Below, one piece after another: positions 1 to 7,525 of a stretch of DNA of 33,189 bases. Made by a program: the position numbers and the translations under genes. Numbering within the stretch: the first letter of the stretch is position 1; each line of letters begins with the position of its first letter. Source of the stretch: Betaproteobacteria bacterium (GTDB taxonomy: Bacteria > Pseudomonadota > Gammaproteobacteria > Burkholderiales > Rhodocyclaceae). The notes beneath the pieces were generated by a model. The model ran no database searches. It was not told where the DNA came from and saw nothing but the letters and a program-made list of their open reading frames with translations. The DNA lies in assembly GCA_009776435.1 (NCBI GenBank), contig WRNU01000006.1, positions 1 through 33,189 of the forward strand, given 5' to 3'.

Positions 1-89
1 CACGATTCAGGCGCGATGCGTGGCTACTCATGTTAGGCTGCGCGCGAAATTCTGTTCGTGACGCTTTTCTCTTCATTCAGCAAGGCTTT

Positions 90-593
90 ATGGCTGTCCT
101 GCCGATCCTGAACTTTCCAGATCCCAGATTGCATATCAAGGCTGCCCCGGTCGCCGTGGTGGACGATACGATCCGGCAATTGGTGAGCGACATGGCCGAG
201 ACCATGTACGCAGCGCCAGGCATTGGACTTGCCGCCACGCAGGTCGATGTCCACAAGCGGGTCGTGGTCATCGACATCAGTGAGGATCGTAGTGAGCTGC
301 TGGTGCTCATCAACGCCGAAATTCTCGAAAAATCAGGTGAATGCGAGAGCGAGGAAGGCTGTCTTTCCGTCCCAGGGGTGCGCGAGAAGGTGAAAAGGGC
401 CGAGTGGGTCAGGGTGCGGGCGCTAAATGAAAAGGGTGAGCCTTTCGAACTCGTGGCCGATGATCTGCTCGCGGTGTGCATCCAGCACGAACTGGATCAT
501 CTCGACGGCAAGGTGTTCGTCGAGTACCTGTCGCGTCTCAAACTGGGCCGGATCAGATCCAGGCTGCTCAAACAGGCGCAAGCCGAGTCCTGA
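90..593 (+). CDS. def: Peptide deformylase
   Basis: Removes the N-formyl group from nascent proteins in the cytoplasm; a metal-dependent hydrolase. All three family motifs are visible: GIGLAATQ (residues 44-51), EGCLS (89-93, metal-ligand Cys91) and HELDH (133-137, two His ligands and catalytic Glu134). At 167 residues the length is normal. An in-frame start at position 30 would add 20 residues with no family resemblance. The ATG at 90 gives the canonical start ([14 protein letters not shown]) and has a weak AAGG just upstream. fmt follows 26 bp after the stop, so the pair probably forms one operon that adds and removes the formyl group. The 89 bases before it contain nothing I can recognise. 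Confidence 0.97.
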   Translation: MAVLPILNFPDPRLHIKAAPVAVVDDTIRQLVSDMAETMYAAPGIGLAATQVDVHKRVVVIDISEDRSELLVLINAEILEKSGECESEEGCLSVPGVREKVKRAEWVRVRALNEKGEPFELVADDLLAVCIQHELDHLDGKVFVEYLSRLKLGRIRSRLLKQAQAES

Positions 594-619
594 GCGGTTT
601 TTTCCGGAGGACGTGTTTC

Positions 620-1576
620 ATGGTTTCTGCCCTGCGCGTGGCTTTTGCCGGTACACCGGAATTCGCCGCCCGTGCGCTGGAAGCGATTCTCGATGCGGGT
701 TACACGGTTCCGGTGGTGTTGACGCAACCGGATCGCCCCGCCGGACGCGGCATGAAACTTGCGGCCAGCGCGGTAAAACAGCTCGCTCTGGCGTGCGGAC
801 TCGATATCGACCAACCGGAACGCCTGCGCACGGAAGATCAGCGCGCGTGCCTGAAGGCGAGTCGCCCCGACGTGCTGGTGGTGGCCGCTTACGGCCTGAT
901 CCTGCCGCCGGAAGCGTTGGCTCTGCCACGGCTGGGCTGCCTGAACATTCATGCTTCGCTTCTGCCGCGCTGGCGCGGCGCGGCCCCGATCCAGCGCGCC
1001 ATCGAAGCCGGTGATACGCAGACGGGCATCACCATCATGCAAATGGACGCCGGGCTGGATACCGGCCCGATGCTCCTGAGCCGGGAAACCGGCATTGCGC
1101 CCGAGGACACGGCGGCCAGCCTGCACGACAAGCTGGCGCGTCTTGGCGCAGAGGCCATCGTCGAAGCGTTGAAGCGGTTGGAGGCTGGAGACTTGCCCGC
1201 CGAAGCGCAACCGGCAACGGGCGTGACTATCGCCCGGAAGATTTCCCGCGCCGAGGCCGAAATCGACTGGCGCAGGCCGGCGATCGAACTGGCGCGCCGG
1301 ATACGCGCTTTCAACCCGTACCCGGTCGCTTTCGGCCAGATACGCGAAACCCCGATCAAGCTTTGGACGGCGTATACCGTGCCGGAGCGTGGGGAACCGG
1401 GCAGCATCCTTCGCGTCGACGCATCCGGAATCGTGGTGGCCTGCGGCGAAGACGCCCTGTGTGTAACGGAACTGCAACGTCCGGGCAGTCGCCGGATGGC
1501 GGCGGCGGAATTCCTTCACGGCTTCGCGCTTGCCGCCGGAGAACGATTCATGCTGCCTGTTACAGAAGGGGCTTGA
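620..1576 (+). CDS. fmt: Methionyl-tRNA formyltransferase
   Basis: Transfers a formyl group from 10-formyl-tetrahydrofolate to initiator Met-tRNA. The 318-residue protein starts with the family N-terminus ([10 protein letters not shown], residues 7-16). The catalytic Asn-x-His lies in [13 protein letters not shown] (Asn109, His111), and the catalytic Asp is Asp147 in AGLDTGP. The C-terminal tRNA-binding domain follows from about residue 210. The ATG at 620 was chosen because it has a good GGAGG at 606-610 and matches the family start; the frame stays open further upstream, inside def. It lies directly downstream of def. A long antisense frame over this gene (497-1519) is a high-GC shadow. Confidence 0.97.
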   Translation: MVSALRVAFAGTPEFAARALEAILDAGYTVPVVLTQPDRPAGRGMKLAASAVKQLALACGLDIDQPERLRTEDQRACLKASRPDVLVVAAYGLILPPEALALPRLGCLNIHASLLPRWRGAAPIQRAIEAGDTQTGITIMQMDAGLDTGPMLLSRETGIAPEDTAASLHDKLARLGAEAIVEALKRLEAGDLPAEAQPATGVTIARKISRAEAEIDWRRPAIELARRIRAFNPYPVAFGQIRETPIKLWTAYTVPERGEPGSILRVDASGIVVACGEDALCVTELQRPGSRRMAAAEFLHGFALAAGERFMLPVTEGA

Positions 1577-1634
1577 ATTCGGCCCTGTTTGCCTCTATTT
1601 ATGCCTTTGACTACCGTCCTGTAAGGAAATTTAC

Positions 1635-2471
1635 ATGTTTGGCAACTGGCTGAAAACTTCCATCCTGATGGCAGGCATCGTTGCCCTGTTCGGCGTCATT
1701 GGCGGCGCGCTCGGTGGTCAGCAGGGTATGTTGCTCGCCCTCGTCCTGGGCGGCGCGATGAATCTGTGGGCCTACTGGTTCTCGGACAAGATGGTGCTGA
1801 AAATGTATCGGGCGCGTCAGGTGGATGCTGCCGCCTCGCCCTATCTCTATAACATGGTGAAAGATCTCGCCGATCGCGCCGATCTGCCCATGCCCAAGGT
1901 CTACATCATCGACGAAGAACAACCCAACGCCTTCGCCACGGGGCGCAACCCGGAGCATGCCGCAGTGGCCGCCACTTCCGGCATCATGCGCCTGCTCTCC
2001 GAACGGGAGTTGCGTGGAGTCATGGCGCACGAGCTTGCTCACGTCAAGCACAGGGACATCCTGATTTCCACCATCACCGCCACCATCGCGGGCGCGATTG
2101 CGACGCTGGCGCGATTCGGCATGCTCTTCGGCGGGCGCGACGGCAACAACCGTTCTCATCCGGCGGCTCAGATACTGGTCATGTTGCTTGCGCCGCTGGC
2201 GGCAATGCTGATCCAGATGGCCATCAGCCGCACGCGGGAATTCGGCGCGGATCGTGGCGGCGCGGAAATCTCCGGCGACCCCGGCGCGCTGGCCGATGCC
2301 CTGCACAAGATCGAGTCCTACGCCAAGGGAATTCCACTCCAGGCAGCCGAGGAACACCCGGCCACGGCGCAAATGATGATCATCAATCCCCTTCTGGGCG
2401 GCAACCTGCGCAGCTTGTTTTCAACCCACCCCGCCACGCAGGAGCGTATCAAGCGCCTGCGTGGAATGTGA
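1635..2471 (+). CDS. htpX: Membrane zinc metalloprotease HtpX
   Basis: An M48-family inner-membrane protease that takes part in quality control of membrane proteins. The zinc motif HELAH is at residues 132-136 ([11 protein letters not shown]), and a later glutamate in [10 protein letters not shown] is the likely third ligand. Two hydrophobic segments near the N-terminus (about 7-25 and 30-48) and one or two after the HExxH helix fit HtpX topology. The length of 278 residues is typical. An AAGGA sits at 1623-1627 before the ATG. The next gene starts at or just after this stop, so they are probably co-transcribed. Confidence 0.95.
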   Translation: MFGNWLKTSILMAGIVALFGVIGGALGGQQGMLLALVLGGAMNLWAYWFSDKMVLKMYRARQVDAAASPYLYNMVKDLADRADLPMPKVYIIDEEQPNAFATGRNPEHAAVAATSGIMRLLSERELRGVMAHELAHVKHRDILISTITATIAGAIATLARFGMLFGGRDGNNRSHPAAQILVMLLAPLAAMLIQMAISRTREFGADRGGAEISGDPGALADALHKIESYAKGIPLQAAEEHPATAQMMIINPLLGGNLRSLFSTHPATQERIKRLRGM

Positions 2472-3690
2472 CGTGGTCCGCCTGCCCACGCAATTGCCTG
2501 TGCGTCTGATCCTGCTTGCTGCGGCGATTTTTTTCGTGCCGCTTCAAACGGCCTTTGCCGCCCCGCCCACTACGGCGTGGCGTGGCGCGGCGTTTTCCGG
2601 CGATCGCGCCGCGCTGGAAAAACTCGCCGCCGCCGGAGCGAACGCCGTGCGCGTCTATCACGAAAGCGACGCCTGGGTGCTCGATGAGGCGCGCAAACTC
2701 GGGATCGGCGTGCTCATGGGGCTGGATGTCGGGCTGCCGCGCCACGGTTTTCGCCTCGACGACCCCAAGGCCATCGCCGCGCAGGAAAACCGCATTCGCG
2801 CGTTCGTGCAACGCTACCGGAATCACCCCGCGCTGCTGGCCTGGGTCATCGGCAATGAAGTCGAACATGGCATGGACGATCCCTTGCCGTCGTGGCGCGA
2901 GATCAACCGCCTGGCAGGAGTGGTCAAGGCGCTCGACCCCGTTCACCCCACCGTAATGTCGGTCAACGACGGCGGGCGGCCATACCTGGAACAACTTGCC
3001 GGATGTTGCGCGCACGTCGATATGATTGGGATCAATCTCTACGCGGGTGCGGCATTTGGTCTGGACGCGCGTATCCGTGCCGCTGGCATCGGCAAACCAT
3101 TGTTGATCACCGAACTCGGCCCGCTCGGACAATGGCAGGCCGGTCGCAAACCCTGGGGCGCGCCGGTCGAACTCACCAGCCGCGAGAAAGCGGCCTTTTT
3201 TCGCCGCGCATTGGCCGAGTTGAGCAGGAACCCGCAAGTTCGCGGCGTTTTCGCCTTTCTGTGGGGCGTAAAGCAGGAACAGACTGCAACCTGGCACGGA
3301 CTGCTGCTTTCGGACAACACCCTCACCGAGATGACCGACGCGCTGACTGAGGCCTGGGGCCGTCCGGTTACACGCGCCGCGCCAGGCATCCTTGGCATCG
3401 GCATCTCCGCCGACGAATTCGCGCCGGGTGCGATTGTTTCGTCCACGATTGATGTACGCGGCGAGGCGCTCGTTACCGAATGGCGGGTGCGCAAGGAAGC
3501 AACCGATCTGCGCAAAGGGGGCGAGACCGAACCTTTACCGGAGGCGGTCGGCGTGGAAATGCTCGCTGCCGAAACATCCAGCGTCCGTTTCCGCGCCCCT
3601 TCGACTCCCGGCGCATATCGGCTGTTCATCACTGTACGCGATGGAAACGGCAAGGCGGCTACGGCCAACCTGCCGTTTCTGGTGAAGTGA
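2461..3690 (+). CDS. Secreted clan-A glycoside hydrolase-like protein
   Basis: A predicted exported TIM-barrel protein of the GH2/GH5 type; substrate unknown. From the GTG at 2461 it has 409 residues, but the in-frame GTG at 2473 is an equally good start and gives a cleaner signal peptide (hydrophobic core [11 protein letters not shown], likely cleavage after AFA). The barrel spans about 37-300. It carries Gly-Asn-Glu (Glu133, [10 protein letters not shown]), the usual acid/base, and Glu218 in [10 protein letters not shown], the usual nucleophile. The C-terminal ~100 residues look like a beta-sandwich (Ig-like) domain. The start overlaps or touches the htpX stop. The last ~38 codons recur twice downstream (4856 and 6706), which is very unusual. 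Function is inferred from the fold motifs only. Confidence 0.75.
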   Translation: MECDVVRLPTQLPVRLILLAAAIFFVPLQTAFAAPPTTAWRGAAFSGDRAALEKLAAAGANAVRVYHESDAWVLDEARKLGIGVLMGLDVGLPRHGFRLDDPKAIAAQENRIRAFVQRYRNHPALLAWVIGNEVEHGMDDPLPSWREINRLAGVVKALDPVHPTVMSVNDGGRPYLEQLAGCCAHVDMIGINLYAGAAFGLDARIRAAGIGKPLLITELGPLGQWQAGRKPWGAPVELTSREKAAFFRRALAELSRNPQVRGVFAFLWGVKQEQTATWHGLLLSDNTLTEMTDALTEAWGRPVTRAAPGILGIGISADEFAPGAIVSSTIDVRGEALVTEWRVRKEATDLRKGGETEPLPEAVGVEMLAAETSSVRFRAPSTPGAYRLFITVRDGNGKAATANLPFLVK

Positions 3691-3694
3691 GATT
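3577..3694 (+). repeat. Direct repeat copy 1: the real 3' end of the glycosidase gene
   Basis: This is the functional end of the glycosidase gene (37 residues from SSVRFRAP to the stop, plus GATT). Near-identical copies in the same orientation lie at 4856-4972 and 6706-6823. It differs from copy 2 at about seven positions over the coding part. Directly after it, the stop codon of the small minus-strand gene starts at 3698. Confidence 0.93.
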
Positions 3695-3697
3695 GCG

Positions 3698-3916
3698 TTA
3701 CAGTTTCTCAAGCTCTTGTTTGGCGAGATTCTCAGCCCCTTGTGCACGGGAGCGGCGATGAGTTGTTTGCTGCTGTATCGGGGCGCGCGAATCCGACAGA
3801 GACGCTTCGGGAATGTCGGCAACAGGCACGCCTCCGGCTTCAATATCGTAAAAACCAGCTTCAATTTCCTGTCTGGCCATCTGTTCGCACCATTCCCTGG
3901 TGAGTTCGGTTCTCAT
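3698..3916 (-). CDS. Small unrecognised protein, third gene of the RHH-GNAT set
   Basis: A 72-residue polar protein I do not recognise (starts MRTELTREWCEQMARQ). The N-terminal half looks helical and acidic; the C-terminal half is rich in Gln, Arg and Ala. Its ATG overlaps the GNAT stop codon by the ATGA arrangement at 3913-3916, which implies translational coupling and argues that it is a real gene. Its stop lies 4 bp beyond repeat copy 1, so the cassette ends exactly where the glycosidase gene ends. It could be an accessory partner of the acetyltransferase. No signal peptide or membrane segment is visible. Confidence 0.6.
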   Translation of the reverse strand: MRTELTREWCEQMARQEIEAGFYDIEAGGVPVADIPEASLSDSRAPIQQQTTHRRSRAQGAENLAKQELEKL

Positions 3917-4551
3917 TTTTTGCTCCCCTTCGTGATGAAGGCATCCGCTTGTTTGGGCGTCATCTCAAGATAACGCAAACTCTGGTAACTGGCATCAGTG
4001 CCGAGGTCAACCATTCCACAATGACTCACATAAAAGGGGATGGATTGAGGCAGCGCATGCAGTCCAACGCGCCCTTTGAAACCCTCCCTTCGACTCAGTT
4101 CGATGGCCTCCCGCATCAACAGGCTGCCCACGCCGCAAAAACGCGGTTGTTCGCCCGGTTGATGATGACGCCGGTTCCAGGGCGCGTTCTCAAGGTACTC
4201 CACATAGACGATAGGTTTTTGGTATTGCGGCGCAAGGCGTGCCCTACGCAGGGTATCAAGAATCATCATCCCTTGGGTCATGCCTTGGCACACCACGCTG
4301 AAGCATGGATTTGCCAGCAAGCCCCGAAAGTGTTCAACCTTTCGCCGCCAGTCCCAATGGCTGCTTTGAGGAAACTGGTCACGTCCAAGGCCCGCTACGC
4401 GCATCCTCTCCATGATTGCCCTCAATGCGGGCATCCACTCGTTTTCCCAATCGGAAAGCTGCTGTTCGGCAATTGCGTCCCATAGTTCCGCTTCCACCAC
4501 TTGGCCGGTAGCGCCATCAAGGAGGTATGCACTGAAAGTCTTTGCGCTCAC
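3913..4551 (-). CDS. GNAT-family N-acetyltransferase, possible toxin
   Basis: A predicted acetyl-CoA-dependent acyltransferase of 212 residues. The acetyl-CoA-binding motif A is seen as RFCGVG (Arg137, Gly140, Gly142) followed by helix SLLMREAIEL, and Tyr174 in PFYVSHCG is placed like the general acid of many GNATs. The start is GTG at 4551, overlapping the stop of the upstream RHH gene (GTGA), so the two are coupled. An RHH regulator followed by a GNAT is the layout of TacAT/AtaRT-type toxin-antitoxin systems. However, this protein has an extra ~80-residue N-terminal part, and toxicity is only inferred. A 114-bp remnant of a second copy lies at 6580-6693. Confidence 0.75.
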   Translation of the reverse strand: MSAKTFSAYLLDGATGQVVEAELWDAIAEQQLSDWENEWMPALRAIMERMRVAGLGRDQFPQSSHWDWRRKVEHFRGLLANPCFSVVCQGMTQGMMILDTLRRARLAPQYQKPIVYVEYLENAPWNRRHHQPGEQPRFCGVGSLLMREAIELSRREGFKGRVGLHALPQSIPFYVSHCGMVDLGTDASYQSLRYLEMTPKQADAFITKGSKK

Positions 4552-4760
4552 AGTAGCACCACCTCTGATTTTGCTTTGGTCAGTTCGTTCTCGAAGAACA
4601 GCCTGTCGCCCCTCTCGGCACGGACTTCAACGGCTTGATAGAGGCGTAACGCCTGTCGCAACACCGTTGTTTTGCTGATGTCTTTCCTGGCGCACAATTC
4701 TTCCAGCACGCTCATCTCGGCATCGGTCAGGTTTAGTGTCATCGTTTTTCTGGCGGACAT
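4548..4760 (-). CDS. Ribbon-helix-helix (CopG-like) regulator, possible antitoxin
   Basis: A 70-residue protein with the RHH pattern: a short beta strand (KTMTLNLTDAE) followed by two helices (MSVLEELCARKD and KTTVLRQALRLYQAVE). The C-terminal tail is charged. The ATG at 4760 has an AGGAGG-like site at 4768-4772 on the minus strand; the longer frame from 4790 lacks one. It heads the coupled set RHH-GNAT-small protein and would be expected to bind its own promoter in the 95 bp before repeat copy 2. The DNA-binding role follows from the fold; the antitoxin role is inferred from the neighbour. Confidence 0.75.
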   Translation of the reverse strand: MSARKTMTLNLTDAEMSVLEELCARKDISKTTVLRQALRLYQAVEVRAERGDRLFFENELTKAKSEVVLL

Positions 4761-4772
4761 TGGTGTTCCTCC

Positions 4773-4855
4773 ATCACGGCAGGGACACATTGTACGTTAT
4801 TATCGGGCTACTACGAGGCTAATGAATAGCTATTTTATGGCTAAAAATACACCCT
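4773..4855 (-). promoter_or_regulatory. Control region of the RHH-GNAT set
   Basis: An AT-rich 83-bp stretch between the RHH start and repeat copy 2. It holds a perfect 10-bp palindrome AATAGCTATT (4825-4834) and several GGCTA/TAGCC words spaced about 10-20 bp apart, a pattern expected for RHH dimers binding side by side. GATAAT on the minus strand could be a -10 box. Boxes and operator are guesses from pattern only. Confidence 0.35.
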
Positions 4856-4972
4856 TCCAGCGTCCGCTTCCGCGCCCCTTCGACCCCCGGCGCATATCGC
4901 CTGTTCATCACTGTACGCGACGGCAGCGGCAAGGCGGCTACGGCCAATCTGCCGTTTCTGGTGAAGTGAGAT
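4856..4972 (+). repeat. Direct repeat copy 2 of the glycosidase gene end
   Basis: Repeats the last 37 codons plus stop of the glycosidase gene without the rest of the gene. Compared with copy 1, six of seven base changes are silent and one changes Asn to Ser (GNG to GSG). The four to five bases before it (ccctt) resemble those before copy 3 and not copy 1. It has no start codon context and cannot make the protein. It separates the RHH-GNAT set from the arsenic genes. Confidence 0.93.
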
Positions 4973-5057
4973 AGAACCGGGAACAGAACCGCTGTCCCCG
5001 GAACACCCAGCGTAGATGCATGAAGGCGGAAGCCGACAGATGCACTGAAAAATCTTT

Positions 5058-5109
5058 TTGCAGCGATAGCTCGCCCGCTTGATATTGTTCAACAGTTGTT
5101 GAATAATCA
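5058..5109 (+). promoter_or_regulatory. Putative arsR promoter and ArsR operator
   Basis: TTGCAG (5058-5063) and GATATT (5081-5086) are 17 bp apart and make a reasonable sigma-70 promoter. Overlapping the -10 end and the start point is a perfect inverted repeat TTCAAC-AGTT-GTTGAA (5088-5103), with further imperfect symmetry outward (ATATTG / ATAATC). ArsR/SmtB regulators bind such AT-flanked TTCAA/TTGAA palindromes. It lies 10 bp before the chosen arsR start, so binding would block transcription. Confidence 0.55.
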
Positions 5110-5113
5110 TCCA

Positions 5114-5470
5114 ATGGAAACAAAAACTGCCGCCATCATCTTTGAAGTCCTGACTTCCGAGGCTCGACTTTCCATTTTCCGGCTGCTGGTCAAATACGCG
5201 CCGGACGGACTGGTTGCCGGGGAGATTTCCCGGATGCTGGATATTCCGAAAACCAACCTTTCCTTTCACCTGAAAACCATTGTCCACGGCGGGCTTGCCA
5301 GCATGGAGCGAGAAGGCCGCAATACGCGGTACAAGGCCAACATCTCTCTGATGCTGGAGACCATCGCCTACTTGACGGCTGAATGCTGTTCCGGTAGCCA
5401 GAACTTTCGGGCGGCAGGTGGAGCCGTACCGGAATTTCCATCGACTTGCTGTGAAAGCAAGAACCCGTAA
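5114..5470 (+). CDS. arsR: ArsR/SmtB-family arsenic-responsive repressor
   Basis: A 118-residue winged-helix repressor. The HTH lies around residues 34-57 (AGEISRMLDIPKTNLSFHLK). The classical CVC metal site in the recognition helix is absent; instead there are vicinal cysteines Cys91-Cys92 (TAECCSG) and Cys112-Cys113 near the C-terminus. That layout resembles ArsR variants that bind arsenite through C-terminal cysteines. The ATG at 5114 follows the palindromic operator; TTG codons at 5096 and 5099 are possible but lie inside that operator. The gene is 18 bp upstream of arsM and surely shares its transcript. Release by As(III) is inferred from the cysteines and the partner. Confidence 0.85.
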   Translation: METKTAAIIFEVLTSEARLSIFRLLVKYAPDGLVAGEISRMLDIPKTNLSFHLKTIVHGGLASMEREGRNTRYKANISLMLETIAYLTAECCSGSQNFRAAGGAVPEFPSTCCESKNP

Positions 5471-5488
5471 TGAGAAGGAGGCATGACG

Positions 5489-6523
5489 ATGAGATTGTCT
5501 GAAAAAGAAAAAGAACTGGTTGCGATTGGTGCATCCATCGGCGGAAACTGCATTGCATGCCTTCAGTGGCATTACAGAAAATGCAAAGAACTTGGATTCA
5601 GCAATGACGAAATGCGCGAAGCGTTTGGTATTGCAAAAAAGGTCAAGGAAGTTCCAAACAACAAAATTTACGAAACGACGGAGGAATTGATCATGCAGAG
5701 CAAAACCACATCAAACGAACAAGTCAGAGAAACCGTGCGCGCCGGATACGCGGCCATTGCGACGGATGGCTCCTGCGGAGGCGGAGGCTGTTGTGGCCAA
5801 CCTGATCCCACTCGGCTGGCGAAAGCCGTAGGCTACGACGCAGAAAGCCTTGTCAATCTGCCAGAAGGCGCGAACATGGGGCTTTCCTGCGGAAACCCCG
5901 TTGCCATCGCGGCTTTAGAGGAAGGACAGGTTGTGCTCGACCTTGGCAGCGGCGGTGGTTTCGACGTGTTTCAGGCAGGCGTAAAGGTAAAAGCATCCGG
6001 GCGGGTCATCGGTGTGGACATGACCCCGGAGATGATTGCCAAGGCTCGCAAGAACCTTGAGCAGTACCGCCAGTGTCCCGGACTGGATAATGTAGAGTTT
6101 CGTCTTGGCGAAATCGAATATCTGCCCGTAGCGGACGCCAGCATCGACGTGGTGCTTTCCAATTGCGTCATCAATCTTTCGCCAGACAAACCTCGAGTCT
6201 GGCGTGAAATCTTCCGTGTGTTGAAACCGGGCGGCAAAGTATCTGTTTCCGATTTGGCTCTGCTGAAACCGCTTCCCGGCAACCTCCAGGAAATGACGGC
6301 GGCGCTGGTGGGCTGCGTGGCCGGGGCGGTTTTGGTGGAAGAAACCAGGGGCATGCTGGAAAAGGCGGGGTTCGCGTCCATCGTCCTGACGCCCAAGCCG
6401 GACTACGTGCGAAGCATGCAGGACTGGAACGATCCTCTATACAAGGAAATCGCGCAAACCCTGCCGCAAGGCGAAGAAATAGCCGATTACGTTGTTAGCC
6501 TGGACATTGAGGCCAGGAAATAG
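5489..6523 (+). CDS. arsM: Arsenite methyltransferase fused to an AhpD/CMD-like domain
   Basis: The core (from about residue 69) is an ArsM-type SAM-dependent As(III) methyltransferase, which makes methylated arsenicals. It has the SAM motif [11 protein letters not shown] and three cysteines in the usual arsenic-binding places: Cys134 (LSCGNP), Cys226 (SNCVIN) and Cys276 (VGCVAG). A Cys96/Cys101/Cys102 cluster lies before the core. Residues 1-65 match the carboxymuconolactone decarboxylase/AhpD pattern Glu-x11-Cys-x2-Cys-x3-His exactly (Glu9, Cys21, Cys24, His28), a thiol redox centre. The start is ATG 5489, since AAGGAGG at 5475-5481 is well spaced for it and too close to ATG 5483. An internal ATG at 5693, preceded by GGAGGAA, could also start the core alone. 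Confidence 0.9.
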   Translation: MRLSEKEKELVAIGASIGGNCIACLQWHYRKCKELGFSNDEMREAFGIAKKVKEVPNNKIYETTEELIMQSKTTSNEQVRETVRAGYAAIATDGSCGGGGCCGQPDPTRLAKAVGYDAESLVNLPEGANMGLSCGNPVAIAALEEGQVVLDLGSGGGFDVFQAGVKVKASGRVIGVDMTPEMIAKARKNLEQYRQCPGLDNVEFRLGEIEYLPVADASIDVVLSNCVINLSPDKPRVWREIFRVLKPGGKVSVSDLALLKPLPGNLQEMTAALVGCVAGAVLVEETRGMLEKAGFASIVLTPKPDYVRSMQDWNDPLYKEIAQTLPQGEEIADYVVSLDIEARK

Positions 6524-6579
6524 GAAGCGTTTAACAACGAGAAACGCATGGAAGGAGAATTGCAATAAGATGGAAACAG

Positions 6580-6693
6580 CCTTTCGCCGCCAGTCCCAAT
6601 GGCTGCCTTGAGGAAACTGGTCACGTCCAGTGCCCGCTACGCGCATCCTCTCCATGATTGCTCTCAATGCGGGCATCCACTCGTTTTCACAAT
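6580..6693 (-). pseudogene. Remnant of a second GNAT gene
   Basis: Aligns without gaps to 4338-4451 of the GNAT gene with 5 differences in 114 bp, covering codons about 34-72 (WENEWMPALRAIMERM to WDWRR). Neither the beginning nor the end of the gene is present. The fragment stops 12 bp before repeat copy 3. It shows that a second RHH-GNAT cassette once lay here, in the same orientation and next to the same repeat. The rest of 6524-6905 holds only this remnant, repeat copy 3 and the leader of the next gene. Confidence 0.9.
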
Positions 6694-6705
6694 AACATGC
6701 ATCCT

Positions 6706-6823
6706 TCCAGCGTCCGCTTCCGCGCCCCTTCGACTCCCGGCGCGTATCGCCTGTTCATCACTGTACGCGACGGCAGCGACAAGGCGGCTACGGCCAACCT
6801 GCCGTTTCTGGTGAAGTGAGATT
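6706..6823 (+). repeat. Direct repeat copy 3 of the glycosidase gene end
   Basis: Third copy of the last 37 codons plus stop and ATT. It is closer to copy 2 than to copy 1, sharing the CTTCCAG left edge and the GS variant, with GSD instead of GSG. Like copy 2 it has no upstream gene body. It closes the arsenic segment. Confidence 0.93.
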
Positions 6824-6905
6824 GTGCCCGCCCGTTGCTTGCAGGCATTGCGCACCACGCCTCTCTGAGCCACAATGTAGCCCAGAGAATTTGGAGAATC
6901 ATCCC

Positions 6906-7172
6906 ATGACTGCAAACGCTGTTGTCCGCGCCCGCATCGACGAGCGCATCAAGGAAGAGGCTTCGACCGTGCTGGCGGCGATAGGGCTTACCGTGTCAGA
7001 TGCGTTTCGCATTATGTTGACTCGCATCGCAAATGAGAAGGCGCTGCCGTTTGAGCCGTTAATACCAAATGAAACCACTATTGCGGCCATGCGCGAAGCC
7101 CGCGCTGGCTGCGGCCTTAAAAGTTTCGATAGTGTTGAAGCATTGATGGCGGATCTGCATGCGGAGGATTGA
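6906..7172 (+). CDS. RelB/DinJ-family antitoxin without visible toxin
   Basis: An 88-residue protein of the RelB/DinJ type: an N-terminal RHH fold (ARIDERIKEEASTVLAAIGLTVSDAFRIMLTRIANEKALPF) followed by a helical tail with the usual PNETTIAAMREAR-like stretch. ATG 6906 has GGAGA at 6893-6897 and matches the family start; the longer frame runs back into repeat copy 3. Such genes normally sit directly before a RelE/YafQ toxin, but the next 110 bp contain no toxin and the following genes form another system. It may be an orphan regulator or the survivor of a lost toxin. Confidence 0.85.
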   Translation: MTANAVVRARIDERIKEEASTVLAAIGLTVSDAFRIMLTRIANEKALPFEPLIPNETTIAAMREARAGCGLKSFDSVEALMADLHAED

Positions 7173-7197
7173 ACCCACCGCCTTGCCGGTGAAGTCA

Positions 7198-7255
7198 CTG
7201 CCGCAAAATTTGCGGCAGCCTTTCAAAATCATGATGATTCTTGACGTTTCATGAT
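7198..7255 (+). promoter_or_regulatory. Palindrome and direct repeats before the Doc antitoxin gene
   Basis: A perfect inverted repeat CTGCCGCAAA-A-TTTGCGGCAG (7198-7218) follows the RelB-like gene but has no T-run, so it is a poor intrinsic terminator. Two TCATGAT words (7229-7235, 7249-7255) lie 20 bp apart, with TTGACG between them as a possible -35 box. This could be the autoregulatory site of the downstream antitoxin-toxin pair. Pattern evidence only. Confidence 0.35.
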
Positions 7256-7285
7256 AAGGTGAACCCTCAAAGAACGAGGTGTTCC

Positions 7286-7525
7286 ATGCCAACGACGGTC
7301 AAACAAAAAAAGGTCAAATTCGCTACCCAGGCAGACCCGGAAGTGCTGGTCGCGCTCCGCAAAATCGCCGGACAGGAAGGCAGGCAGTTGCAGGCGCTTG
7401 TGGATGAAGCATTGCGCGACTACATCGAACACAAGCAAGGCAAATCCCCCCGCCGACACGTCATGCAGGCCATGCATGACAGCATGACCCAGTACGACTC
7501 CCTGTACCGGGAGCTTTCCAGGTGA
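7286..7525 (+). CDS. Antitoxin partner of the Doc/Fic toxin
   Basis: A 79-residue protein with a basic N-terminus and an RHH-like helical region (PEVLVALRKIAGQEGRQLQALVDEALRDYIEHKQ), followed by a tail (MQAMHDSMTQYDSLYRELSR) that could wrap the toxin. ATG 7286 has GAGG at 7276-7279. Its TGA overlaps the GTG of the toxin gene, so the two are coupled as in type II toxin-antitoxin operons. The antitoxin role is inferred from position; the fold assignment is moderate. Confidence 0.75.
   Translation: MPTTVKQKKVKFATQADPEVLVALRKIAGQEGRQLQALVDEALRDYIEHKQGKSPRRHVMQAMHDSMTQYDSLYRELSR

Noticed and set aside
497-1519. Long minus-strand open frame (340 codons) over fmt
   Set aside because: It is antisense to a clear fmt gene, has no family motifs and an amino acid make-up typical of high-GC shadow frames (many Arg, Gln, His).
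4812-4970. Plus-strand frame through repeat copy 2 as a separate small gene
   Set aside because: It only reads the copied gene end, in a different frame or without a ribosome site; better explained as a repeat.
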